Positions 1 through 6,515 of a stretch of 20,754 bases of DNA are shown here, piece after piece (the stretch's first letter is position 1; every line of letters starts with the position of its first letter). The DNA lies in assembly GCA_023428085.1 (NCBI GenBank), contig JAEYZK010000379.1, positions 1 through 20,754 of the forward strand. Reading direction: 5' to 3'. A program made the position numbers and the translations under genes. This stretch comes from Pseudomonadota bacterium (GTDB taxonomy: Bacteria > Myxococcota > Myxococcia > Myxococcales > Anaeromyxobacteraceae). The notes below the pieces were generated by a model. That model was not told the origin of the DNA, did not search any database, and saw only the letters and a list, made by a program, of their open reading frames with translations.

Positions 1-54
1 CTCGAGCGGCTCCGCCCCGCCCGCCGCGATCACCGTCGCCGGGAGGCGCCGTGA
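1..54 (+). CDS. C-terminal tail of a gene upstream of ruvA (possibly ruvC), partial
   Basis: Frame 1 is open from the window edge to a TGA at 52-54 and would encode an Arg-rich tail ending REAP. The TGA overlaps the ruvA start codon (GTG 51-53) in a GTGA arrangement, which is typical of translational coupling in an operon. ruvC commonly precedes ruvA, so this is probably its end, but 17 residues without a motif cannot prove it. Confidence 0.3.
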   Translation, partial: LERLRPARRDHRRREAP

Positions 55-647
55 TCGCGCGCCTCGCCGGGATCCTCTCCGAGGTCGGCGCAGGCTTCGC
101 CGTCGTGGACGTGGGCGGGGTGGGGTACCTCGTCCACCTCTCGCAGCTCACGCAGGCCTCGCTCCCCGCCCGCGGCGAGAAGGTCGCGCTCCGGATCTTC
201 ACGCACGTGCGCGAGGACGCGCTCGACCTCTTCGGCTTCGCCGCCGAGGAGGAGGAGGCCGTCTTCCGGGCGCTCCTCGGGGTGAAGGGCGTCGGGCCGC
301 GCGCCGCCCAGAACATCCTCTCCGGGATCGAGGCGCGCGAGCTCGCCCAGGCGGTCGCCGGCGGCGACGTCGTCCGGCTCACCAAGGTGCCCGGGATCGG
401 CAAGAAGACGGCGGAGCGGCTCGTGGTCGAGCTGAAGGACAAGCTCCTCACGCTCGCGAAGGCGAGCGGCGGGCCGCGCGCCGCCGTGCACGAGGCCGAC
501 GCGCTCGAGCAGCTCCGGGCGGCGCTCGTGAACCTCGGGTACCGCCCGCCCCAGGCGGAGGGTGCGGTCGAGGCGCTGCGCGACGAGGCCGACGGGAAGC
601 CCCTCGACGAGCTCCTGCGCGAGGCGCTGAAGCGGCTGCGCGGGTGA
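51..647 (+). CDS. ruvA: Holliday junction branch migration complex subunit RuvA
   Basis: RuvA is the DNA-binding subunit that clamps a four-way Holliday junction and loads the RuvB motors during recombinational repair in the cytoplasm. The product is 198 residues, normal for the family. It begins MIARLAGIL, as RuvA proteins do (OB-fold domain, about 1-62). Two helix-hairpin-helix motifs follow (VKGVGPRAA at 78-86 and VPGIGKKTA at 113-121), and the C-terminal domain III that contacts RuvB covers about 150-198. The start is GTG at 51, preceded by GGGAGG at 41-46. It overlaps the stop of the gene upstream. ruvB lies 726 bases downstream, separated by a HAD-family gene, so the usual direct ruvA-ruvB adjacency is interrupted. 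Confidence 0.97.
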   Translation: MIARLAGILSEVGAGFAVVDVGGVGYLVHLSQLTQASLPARGEKVALRIFTHVREDALDLFGFAAEEEEAVFRALLGVKGVGPRAAQNILSGIEARELAQAVAGGDVVRLTKVPGIGKKTAERLVVELKDKLLTLAKASGGPRAAVHEADALEQLRAALVNLGYRPPQAEGAVEALRDEADGKPLDELLREALKRLRG

Positions 648-671
648 CGGGCGGAGTGGTAGATCGGGGCC

Positions 672-1325
672 ATGCCCATCGCCCCCGCGCTCCTCACCTT
701 CGACGTGTTCGGGACCGTGCTCGACTGGCGGTCCGGTCTCCAGCACGCGCTCGCGATCCGCGGCCTCACGCTCGCGGCGGACGACTTCGACCGGATCGTG
801 GATCGCCAGGGCGCGCTGGAGCAGGAGGCGCCGTTCCGGACGTACCGCGAGATCGTGGCCCGCAGCCTCACCGACGTCCTCGGGATGGATCCCGCCGACG
901 CGGATCAGGTCGGGGCCGGCGCCGGTCGCTGGCCGCTCTTCCTCGACTCCGCGCCCGCCCTCCGGCGGCTCGCGCGGCGGGCGCCGCTCGGCGCGCTCAC
1001 CAACAGCGACCGCGCCCACGGCCTCGACGTGCAGGGCCGGCTCGCGTTCCCCTTCCGCCACTGGGTCTGCGCGGAGGAGCTCGGGATGTACAAGCCGGAC
1101 CCGGAGGTCTGGCGGTCGCTCGCCGTGCGGACCGGGATCCCGATGGGCCCGGCCTGGTGGCACGTCGCGGCCTACGGCGACTACGACCTCGGCGTCGCCC
1201 GCGCGCTCGGGCTCACGACCGTGCTCGTGAACCGCCCGCACCGGCGGCTCGGCGCGGCCGATCTCGTCGTGCCGGACCTGCGCGCGCTGGCGGACCTGGT
1301 GGACCTCGGCGCGACGCGCCGCTGA
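672..1325 (+). CDS. HAD-superfamily hydrolase, haloacid dehalogenase type II-like
   Basis: This is a 217-aa soluble HAD-fold hydrolase. Motif I is FDVFGT with Asp11 as likely nucleophile. The residue two after it is Phe, not the Asp that phosphatases use as general acid, so it resembles L-2-haloacid dehalogenases more than phosphatases. Motif II is LTNS (Thr110-Ser112), motif III is Lys141 in KPDP, and motif IV is AYGDYD with Asp170/Asp172. Compared with the classic dehalogenase motif SSNAWD, the Ser and Asn are replaced (A/Y/G), as in many uncharacterised members, so dehalogenase activity is uncertain. The gene starts 24 bases after ruvA and ends 48 bases before ruvB, so it is probably co-transcribed with both. 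Substrate unknown. Confidence 0.88.
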   Translation: MPIAPALLTFDVFGTVLDWRSGLQHALAIRGLTLAADDFDRIVDRQGALEQEAPFRTYREIVARSLTDVLGMDPADADQVGAGAGRWPLFLDSAPALRRLARRAPLGALTNSDRAHGLDVQGRLAFPFRHWVCAEELGMYKPDPEVWRSLAVRTGIPMGPAWWHVAAYGDYDLGVARALGLTTVLVNRPHRRLGAADLVVPDLRALADLVDLGATRR

Positions 1326-1373
1326 GCCCCGCCGCTCGGGTCCGTCACCCCCGCGTGCTACGCTCCCACGGCC

Positions 1374-2402
1374 ATGCCCGTGAAGCCCGTCCGCGAGGTG
1401 TCCGCTGCCGCCCAGGAGAGCGAGGAGCGGCTCGAGCAGTCGCTCCGCCCGGCCAACTTCGACGAGTACGTCGGCCAGGAGAAGATCGTCCGGAACTTCC
1501 GGGTCTACGCGCAGGCGGCGCGGAAGCGGGCGGAGGCCCTCGACCACGTCCTCCTCTCCGGGCCGCCGGGCCTCGGCAAGACGTCGCTCGCGCACATCCT
1601 CGCGCGCGAGCTCGGCGTCACGCTCCACGTCACGAGCGGCCCCGCGCTCGTGAAGAAGGGCGACCTCGCCGGCCTCCTCACCGCGCTCGCCCCGCGCGAC
1701 ATCCTCTTCATCGACGAGATCCACCGGCTCTCGCCGGCGGTGGAGGAGGCCCTCTACCCGGCGATGGAGGACTTCCGCTTCGACGTGGTCCTCGGCGCCG
1801 GGCTGGGCGCGCAGACGATGGAGATGAAGCTCGAGCGGTTCACCCTCGTCGGCGCGACGACGCGCACCGGGCTCCTCGCGAGCCCGCTCCGCGATCGGTT
1901 CCCGATCCAGGAACGGCTCGACTACTACGGGCCCGGCGAGCTCAAGGAGATCGCGGTGCGGGCCGCGGGCAAGCTCGCGCTGCCGGTGGATCCGGAGGGC
2001 GCCGAGGAGCTCGCCCGCCGCGCGCGGGGCACGCCGCGCATCGCCATCCGCCTCCTCCAGCGCGCCCGCGACTTCGCGCAGGTCGAGGGCGACGGGCGGC
2101 TCACGGAGGCCATCGTGGACCGCACGCTGCAGCGGCTCGAGGTGGACGGGCGCGGGCTCGACGCGATGGACCGCCGGATCCTCGCCACCGTGCTCGACGT
2201 GTTCGGCGGCGGGCCGGTGGGCATCGACGCCATCGCCGCCGCGGTGGGCGAGGAGCGCGACACCATCGAGGACGTGTACGAACCGTTCCTCGTGCGCGAG
2301 CTCCTCCTCGCGCGCACGCCGCGCGGCCGTGTCGCCCTCCCGGGCGCCTACGCCCACCTCGGCCGGGAGCGCCCGCGCGGGAAGCAGGGCGATCTGCTCT
2401 AG
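1374..2402 (+). CDS. ruvB: Holliday junction branch migration ATPase RuvB
   Basis: RuvB is the hexameric AAA+ motor that drives branch migration of Holliday junctions bound by RuvA. The 342-aa length is normal. Visible motifs are Walker A GPPGLGKT (63-70), Walker B ILFIDEIHR (110-118, Asp114/Glu115), sensor 1 GATTR (160-164), an arginine-finger-type PLRDRF (171-176), sensor 2-region GTPRIA (219-224) and a C-terminal winged helix with RTPRGR (314-319). The ATG at 1374 has no strong Shine-Dalgarno sequence, and the residues before about 20 are the usual variable N-terminus. It is the last gene of the ruvA-HAD-ruvB group and converges with the rhomboid gene, with 73 bases between the two stops. 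Confidence 0.97.
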   Translation: MPVKPVREVSAAAQESEERLEQSLRPANFDEYVGQEKIVRNFRVYAQAARKRAEALDHVLLSGPPGLGKTSLAHILARELGVTLHVTSGPALVKKGDLAGLLTALAPRDILFIDEIHRLSPAVEEALYPAMEDFRFDVVLGAGLGAQTMEMKLERFTLVGATTRTGLLASPLRDRFPIQERLDYYGPGELKEIAVRAAGKLALPVDPEGAEELARRARGTPRIAIRLLQRARDFAQVEGDGRLTEAIVDRTLQRLEVDGRGLDAMDRRILATVLDVFGGGPVGIDAIAAAVGEERDTIEDVYEPFLVRELLLARTPRGRVALPGAYAHLGRERPRGKQGDLL

Positions 2403-2475
2403 CCGGCACGCATGTGCGTCACGCGGCACCCGTATCCGGGGCGCGACACTGCGACGTCTCCGCCCCGGTCGAGCC

Positions 2476-3198
2476 TCACCAGTACGCGCGGCGCCGGACG
2501 CGCCACCCGGACCGCCGGCCGACCATCCGGACCAGCAGGTACCCGGCGACGAACCCGCCGATGTGGGCGAAGACCGCCACCCCGGGCTGGCCGCCGAAGA
2601 GGACCGATCGGACCTGCCAGAAGAACCAGAACCCGATGAACAGGATGGCCGGGACGGGGAGGACGAACACCACCACGAGCGTGAGGACCCGCGCCCGGGG
2701 GAACAGCAGCATGTACGCCGCGAGCACCCCGGCGATGGCGCCGCTCGCGCCCACCATCTGGACGTAGATCTCGCCGCTGACGGCCGAGGCCAGCACCTGC
2801 GCGAGCGCGGCGACGATCCCGGCGCCGAGGTAGAAGGCGAGGTACCGGACGCGGCCCAGGGCGTCCTCGACGTTGTTCCCGAAGATCCACAGGGAGAGCA
2901 GGTTGGCGAGGATGTGGCCGATGCCTCCGTGGAGGAACATGCTCGTGAGGATCGTGAACGGGGGCGGGACGATGTTCCGGAGATCGACGTCACTGAACGT
3001 GAGGATCTCGAGCGGGACCACCGCGCCGCGCCGCACCGAGTCCTCGAGGTGCAGCGCCATGGCGTCGAGGAGGTGGGGGGAGGAGAGCACCCCGGGCAAC
3101 CCGAGCTGCCACGCGAAGGCGAGCAGGTTGAGGCAGAGGAGGGTGTAGGTGACGATCGGGAACCGATCGAGGGGGTTGTCGTCTCGGAGTGGAAGCAC
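2476..3198 (-). CDS. Rhomboid-family intramembrane serine protease
   Basis: Rhomboids cleave transmembrane substrates inside the cytoplasmic membrane. The chosen start is GTG at 3198, giving 240 aa beginning with the family-typical (M)LPLRDDNP. AGGAG at 3205-3209 (read on the minus strand) lies 6 bases upstream. A longer reading frame to 3288 adds 30 residues of unlikely composition. Several membrane spans are visible. The signature motifs are GHILAN (His95 and Asn99), catalytic GASG with Ser152, and AHIGGFVAG with catalytic His212. The tail is short and Arg-rich. It is transcribed divergently from lpxC across a 348-base gap. The substrate cannot be deduced. Confidence 0.93.
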   Translation of the reverse strand: MLPLRDDNPLDRFPIVTYTLLCLNLLAFAWQLGLPGVLSSPHLLDAMALHLEDSVRRGAVVPLEILTFSDVDLRNIVPPPFTILTSMFLHGGIGHILANLLSLWIFGNNVEDALGRVRYLAFYLGAGIVAALAQVLASAVSGEIYVQMVGASGAIAGVLAAYMLLFPRARVLTLVVVFVLPVPAILFIGFWFFWQVRSVLFGGQPGVAVFAHIGGFVAGYLLVRMVGRRSGWRVRRRAYW

Positions 3199-3305
3199 GC
3201 ATCGCTCCTGCGTCGCCGCGGGCGCTCGAGGTCCTACCCTCGGGTCTCCCGGGCACGCGCCGGCATGATGGGGGACCAGGCAGGGCACCGCGTCAGGATC
3301 GGCTC

Positions 3306-3319
3306 TGACATGGCTGTCA
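3306..3319. repeat. Short perfect inverted repeat TGACA-N4-TGTCA
   Basis: TGACA (3306-3310) and TGTCA (3315-3319) flank TGGC. The site lies about 110 bases upstream of the rhomboid start and upstream of the lpxC control region. It may be an operator half-site pair, but a 5-bp repeat is weak evidence alone. Confidence 0.25.
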
Positions 3320-3332
3320 TGGTTCGGAGGGC

Positions 3333-3414
3333 ACCTGAAGGATGTTCGACACCTCGTTCAGCCCGCGCGCGGATGACGCAGGACGATTGCTTGGAATCGT
3401 CCGTCCTTTCAGGT
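3333..3414. repeat. Outer inverted repeat ACCTGAA / TTCAGGT around the lpxC upstream palindrome
   Basis: ACCTGAA at 3333-3339 pairs with TTCAGGT at 3408-3414 and encloses the perfect 8-bp palindrome at 3381-3402. The stretch is visibly less G+C-rich than its surroundings. It may be a structured or protein-binding regulatory region upstream of lpxC. Function is inferred. Confidence 0.35.
3381..3402. promoter_or_regulatory. Perfect 8-bp palindrome, candidate enhancer-binding-protein site upstream of lpxC
   Basis: GGACGATT (3381-3388) and AATCGTCC (3395-3402) are exact reverse complements separated by GCTTGG. The centre lies roughly 100 bases upstream of the transcription start predicted from the sigma-54 promoter, which is a usual distance for a bacterial enhancer-binding protein. 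The symmetry is seen directly. The role as an upstream activating sequence is inferred. It could instead form a hairpin, since it is followed by GTCCTTTC. Confidence 0.5.
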
Positions 3415-3464
3415 ATTTGAGGGCGCGGTCCGGCCCTGCGATGGCGCCTCCTTCAGCGGGTGCC

Positions 3465-3480
3465 TGGCACGGCGATTGCT
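3465..3480 (+). promoter_or_regulatory. Sigma-54 (RpoN) -24/-12 promoter for lpxC
   Basis: TGGCAC, five bases (GGCGA), then TTGCT matches the RpoN consensus TGGCAC-N5-TTGCW at every fixed position. The invariant GG (3466-3467) and GC (3478-3479) are separated by exactly 10 bases. The predicted transcript would start near 3491 and carry a leader of about 55 bases before the lpxC ATG at 3547. Sigma-54 dependence implies an ATP-driven enhancer-binding protein. Confidence 0.75.
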
Positions 3481-3546
3481 CCTAGGCTGGAGCGCCGAGC
3501 AGACCGCCCGGCGTCGAGCACACCAGGGAACGGATCCACGAGAGAT

Positions 3547-4470
3547 ATGGCCTACTGGAACCAGCGGACGGTCGCGAAGCGGGTCGCCTGCACGGGCGTC
3601 GGGCTCCACTCCGGAGAGCCCGCCACGCTCATCCTCGCACCCGCCCCGGCCGACGCCGGGATCACCTTCGTCCGGATGGACCTCGGCGTCGAGATCCCCG
3701 CGCGCAGCGAGCGCGTGGTGGACACGACGCTGTCCACCAGCCTGGGGGTCGGGGCCGCCCGCGTGGCGACGGTCGAGCACGTGATGGCCGCGCTCCACGG
3801 CATGGGGATCGACAACTGCCGCGTGGAGGTGGACGGGCCGGAGATCCCGATCCTCGACGGCTCGGCCGCGCCGTTCGTCTGCCTCATCCAGGAGGCCGGG
3901 ATCCGCCTCCTCCCCGCGGGGAAGCGGTACCTCGTCGTCGAGCAGCCGGTCGAGATCCGCGACGGCGACAAGCTCGCCCGGCTCGATCCCGCCGACGGCT
4001 TCAGCATCGACTTCACCGCCGACTTCAACCACCCGCTCATCACCAACCAGGCGTTCCGGGTGACGCTGACGGATCGGACGTTCGAGCGCGAGGTGGCGCG
4101 CGCGCGCACGTTCTGCTTCCTGCGCGACATCGAGCGGATGCAGGCGATGGGGCTGGCCCGCGGCGGCAGCCTCGAGAACGCGATCGTGGTCGACGAGTTC
4201 TCGATCCTGAATCCCGAGGGGCTCCGGTTCTCCGACGAGTTCGCGCGCCACAAGGTGCTCGACGCGGTGGGCGATCTCGCGCTGCTCGGGCTGCCGGTGG
4301 TGGGGCACCTCACGGCCGTGAAGAGCGGTCACGCCCTGAACCAGGCGCTGGTGCGCAAGGTCCTCGCCGACGCCGGCGCGAGCCGGGTGGTGCGCGTGAG
4401 CGCCGAGCAGGACGTCCCCGCGGCCCGCGCGCGCGTCCCCGCGCTGGTCCCGGAGGGCTCGCTGGCGTAG
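3547..4470 (+). CDS. lpxC: UDP-3-O-acyl-N-acetylglucosamine deacetylase LpxC
   Basis: LpxC is the zinc-dependent cytoplasmic deacetylase that commits UDP-3-O-acyl-GlcNAc to lipid A synthesis, so the cell should have an outer membrane. The product is 307 aa, close to the usual length. It contains the N-terminal CTGVGLHSG motif (15-23), zinc ligand His78 with Glu77 (VEHVMAAL), His235 and Asp239 in HKVLD, and catalytic-region KSGH with His262. The ATG at 3547 is chosen because homologues begin just before the QRT-to-HSG motif. An upstream ATG at 3460 would place the sigma-54 promoter inside the gene. GAGAG precedes the start. The gene stands alone, away from cell-division genes, and ends in a strong terminator. 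Confidence 0.97.
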   Translation: MAYWNQRTVAKRVACTGVGLHSGEPATLILAPAPADAGITFVRMDLGVEIPARSERVVDTTLSTSLGVGAARVATVEHVMAALHGMGIDNCRVEVDGPEIPILDGSAAPFVCLIQEAGIRLLPAGKRYLVVEQPVEIRDGDKLARLDPADGFSIDFTADFNHPLITNQAFRVTLTDRTFEREVARARTFCFLRDIERMQAMGLARGGSLENAIVVDEFSILNPEGLRFSDEFARHKVLDAVGDLALLGLPVVGHLTAVKSGHALNQALVRKVLADAGASRVVRVSAEQDVPAARARVPALVPEGSLA

Positions 4471-4497
4471 CCGTCGTCCTTGCCGCCTCGTGCGGCG

Positions 4498-4538
4498 CGC
4501 TCGCCCCGGATCGAGGGAGCCGGGGCGAGCGTTTGTCT
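4498..4538 (+). terminator. Rho-independent terminator after lpxC
   Basis: CGCTCGCCCCGG (4498-4509) and CCGGGGCGAGCG (4520-4531) form a perfect 12-bp stem with a 10-base loop, followed directly by TTTGTCTC. It begins 28 bases after the lpxC stop. It may also stop the convergent operon ending at 4581, but no T-run is visible on that side. Confidence 0.88.
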
Positions 4539-4580
4539 CTCTCCGGGCAGGCGCGCCCGCGGATGCCACCGCGGGGACGA

Positions 4581-4997
4581 TCACCTTCCCGCGCGCGCCA
4601 CGAACCGCTCCGCCAGGCGGCGCGCCACGATCGAACCCGCCGCGACGCCTGCGGCCGTGGCGATCTTCAGCGCCAGGCCCGGCTCGTTGGCGACGCGCTC
4701 GGGGTGATCGATCAGCCGGGCGAGCGCCCGCCGCGCCTCGCGCGCGCGCGTCGCGGGGCGCGCGTGCTGCCGCCGCTTCCGGACGGCCATCCCCACCACT
4801 CCGCCGAGCAGGAGCGCCGCCACGCCGGCCGCCGCGAGGACGACCCCGGGGTGCTTGCGCACCTGGAGCCTCACGTCGAGGAGCTCGTGCCGGCGGCGGT
4901 CGAGCTCGGCCACGAGCCGCCCGAGCTCCTGGCGCAGGGTGTCGATCTCGCCCGAGACCCGCCGGACGTCGCTGGACGATCCGTTGTGCGCCGTCAC
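4581..4997 (-). CDS. Coiled-coil/single-span membrane protein, DUF3618-like
   Basis: A 138-aa protein of unknown function. Residues 12-45 are a charged, probably coiled-coil segment rich in Glu, Arg and Leu. It is followed by KHPG and one hydrophobic span (about 51-72), then a basic stretch (RKRRQ) and an Ala-rich C-terminus. This layout resembles DUF3618-type proteins that often sit beside holin-like and YtxH-like genes, but the family assignment is from memory of the pattern. The GTG start at 4997 overlaps the TGA of the gene upstream (GTGA), indicating translational coupling. Longer reading frames running through the gene upstream are not credible. Confidence 0.72.
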   Translation of the reverse strand: MTAHNGSSSDVRRVSGEIDTLRQELGRLVAELDRRRHELLDVRLQVRKHPGVVLAAAGVAALLLGGVVGMAVRKRRQHARPATRAREARRALARLIDHPERVANEPGLALKIATAAGVAAGSIVARRLAERFVARAGR

Positions 4998-5449
4998 GCC
5001 ATCTGCTCCTTGGCCCAGCGGAAGCTGGTCCGCACCGAGGTCCGCGTCTCGTCGAGCGGCGTGCGGACCCGCTTCCTCCAGCCCCACAGGCCCGCCACCG
5101 TACCGACCGCGAGCACGACCGCGGCGACGAGGAGCGAGGCGGCCCAGCCCGGCATCACCTCCGCCTCCATGAGCGCGAACGCGATCGTGACGAGGAGCAT
5201 CTGGAGCGTGAGCAGCGCGCAGACGCCCGCGATGCCGAGCCCCTTCACCATCCGGAGCTCCGTGCGTACGTCCGCCTTCGCCTCCACCTTGGCGAGCTCG
5301 ACCTCCTTGCGCACGAGCTGGCTGCCCTTCCTCGCGAGCTCGGTGACGAGATCGCGGAGCGGCAGCGCGCGGAGGCGCAGCTCGGTGCTCTCCACCGTCC
5401 CCAGCGGCTCGGCCGCGACCGGGACCTTGGTGACGACCCTTCGTGCCAT
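4994..5449 (-). CDS. Phage-holin-family (DUF1469-like) inner membrane protein
   Basis: A 151-aa protein with two hydrophobic spans (about 70-93 and 101-123) after an amphipathic N-terminus with RDLVTELARKGSQLVRKEVELAKVEAK. That pattern (L..LV..E..L.r.E..LAK.E) is typical of the putative actinobacterial-holin-X/DUF1469 family. These chromosomal proteins are usually not phage lysis genes, and a role in membrane or stress physiology is only inferred. The ATG at 5449 is preceded by GGAGGGG. It is the first gene of a two-gene operon, overlapping its partner by 4 bases, and is divergent from the acidic protein gene at 5611. Confidence 0.85.
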   Translation of the reverse strand: MARRVVTKVPVAAEPLGTVESTELRLRALPLRDLVTELARKGSQLVRKEVELAKVEAKADVRTELRMVKGLGIAGVCALLTLQMLLVTIAFALMEAEVMPGWAASLLVAAVVLAVGTVAGLWGWRKRVRTPLDETRTSVRTSFRWAKEQMA

Positions 5450-5610
5450 GACCCCTCCGGCCCGGGCGGCGCGCGCCGTACGGCGGCACCCGGACGTCGC
5501 GCTCAAGGTGGTCTCGCGGCCCCGCGCGCGCACGGGACAACAAAGGGGATGACGTGGCGCGGGTTCCCCCGTGCAGGTGCGGGCCACAGGTTGCGAGGAG
5601 GAGGTGCGCC

Positions 5611-5841
5611 ATGGAAGGCCACGACATGCAGCCAGGCGAGCAGCCAGAGGCTCCGCGGAGCGAGGAGAGCTCCGGCGAAGCGCCGCGCACGGATCTGCCC
5701 CCCACGCGCGAGCCGTACTACGAGGGCTACTTCGGGACCGGCGACGAGGAGGAGAAGGTCCGCGGCGAGCAGGAGATCGAGGAGGTGGACATCCCGGACG
5801 ATCCGGCGGAGAAGCGGACCCCGAAGGGCGAGCAGCTCTGA
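5611..5841 (+). CDS. Small acidic hydrophilic protein, unknown function
   Basis: A 76-aa protein with no signal peptide and no hydrophobic segment. It is dominated by Glu, Asp, Pro and Gly and has a central aromatic cluster PYYEGYFGTG (34-43). The acidic tail includes EQEIEEVDIPDD. It is probably largely disordered. The ATG at 5611 has a very strong ribosome-binding stretch, GAGGAGGAGG, at 5595-5604, which supports it being a real gene and the start choice. An earlier in-frame ATG at 5554 lacks such a site. It is divergent from the holin-like operon and may share a control region with it. Not recognised as a named family. Confidence 0.72.
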   Translation: MEGHDMQPGEQPEAPRSEESSGEAPRTDLPPTREPYYEGYFGTGDEEEKVRGEQEIEEVDIPDDPAEKRTPKGEQL

Positions 5842-5914
5842 CCGGCGGCCGGGCGGCGCGCGCGGCCGCGCGCCGCGACATCGACGCAGGGTGTCGCGGG
5901 GCGCGGCCCTCGCC

Positions 5915-6292
5915 TCACGGCTTGGCGGCGTTGCGGTGGACGGCCTCGAGCAGATCTCCGAGCGCCACCGGCTTGAAGAGCACCTCGCGCGCGCGGATCG
6001 CCTCGCTGCCGAGCCGGCTCGCGGTGATCACCACCACCGGGATGTCCTTGAGCCGCTCGTCCCTGAGCTGCTCCTCCCGGAACTGCCAGCCGTTCATCCC
6101 GGGCATCATCAGGTCGAGGAGGATGAGCGCCGGGTGCGGCGGGTCCTCCACGGACGCGCGGAGGAACTCGAGCGCTGCGCGGGCGCTCTCGAAGAGGCGG
6201 GTGTCGAACCCTTCCTCGGAGAGCACCTCGCCCAACGCCTCGCGGACGTCATGGTCGTCGTCCACGACGACGATGGAGCTCGGGGCGTGCAT
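5915..6292 (-). CDS. Single-domain (CheY-like) response regulator
   Basis: A 125-aa stand-alone receiver domain. The acidic pocket is DDD (11-13), the phosphoacceptor is Asp60 in LILLDLMMPGMNG, Thr90 is in VVVIT, and the conserved Lys107 is in LFKP. There is no output domain, so it should act by protein-protein contact or in a phosphorelay. No histidine kinase lies nearby, which makes it an orphan. The ATG at 6292 gives the canonical short N-terminus before the first beta-strand; a frame extending to 6580 is not credible. The start has a poor ribosome-binding site and lies against a small inverted repeat (6293-6306). Confidence 0.92.
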   Translation of the reverse strand: MHAPSSIVVVDDDHDVREALGEVLSEEGFDTRLFESARAALEFLRASVEDPPHPALILLDLMMPGMNGWQFREEQLRDERLKDIPVVVITASRLGSEAIRAREVLFKPVALGDLLEAVHRNAAKP

Positions 6293-6306
6293 TGGGAAAT
6301 GTCCCA
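6293..6306. repeat. Inverted repeat TGGGA-N4-TCCCA abutting the receiver start codon
   Basis: TGGGA (6293-6297) and TCCCA (6302-6306) are exact reverse complements around AATG. They occupy the place of the ribosome-binding site of the minus-strand receiver gene. The repeat could sequester the start or be an operator; at 5 bp it could also be chance. Confidence 0.3.
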
Positions 6307-6515
6307 GGACTCTAGACCCTCTCGACGTCCCGCGAGCGGGCCAAGTGGGGTGGGGTGGGTCGGCCTTCTGGAGCCCGGGCGGGCGGGAGGCGGGCGAGGG
6401 GAGCGCCGCTTCCCCGCACGTGCGCTGGACGGCGTTGGACCGAGCGCTGGGGTGTCTCTTGGACCCGCAGGGACCCATCCCCATGTTCAAGACCAACCCT
6501 ATGGGAGGAGTCCAC

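Noticed and set aside
1137..1160. TGGCACG within the HAD gene as a second sigma-54 promoter
   Set aside because: The -12 TTGC element is absent at the required distance, and the site is inside a coding region.
30..2993. Very long minus-strand open frame (987 codons) across ruvA-HAD-ruvB
   Set aside because: It lies antisense to well-recognised genes, is made of Arg/Glu/Ala/Gly-biased shadow sequence and has no motif. High-G+C DNA leaves such antisense frames open.
3460..3546. 29-residue N-terminal extension of LpxC from an upstream ATG
   Set aside because: LpxC homologues begin near the ATG at 3547, and the extension would contain the perfect sigma-54 promoter.
4994..5449. Holin-like gene considered as evidence of a prophage
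   Set aside because: No capsid, terminase, integrase or lysin gene is nearby. Such chromosomal holin-like genes are common with DUF3618-type neighbours.
6425..6477. Several TGGAC(C) words upstream of the DUF2382 gene as an operator array
   Set aside because: Spacing is irregular, there is no dyad symmetry, and short G+C words are expected by chance.
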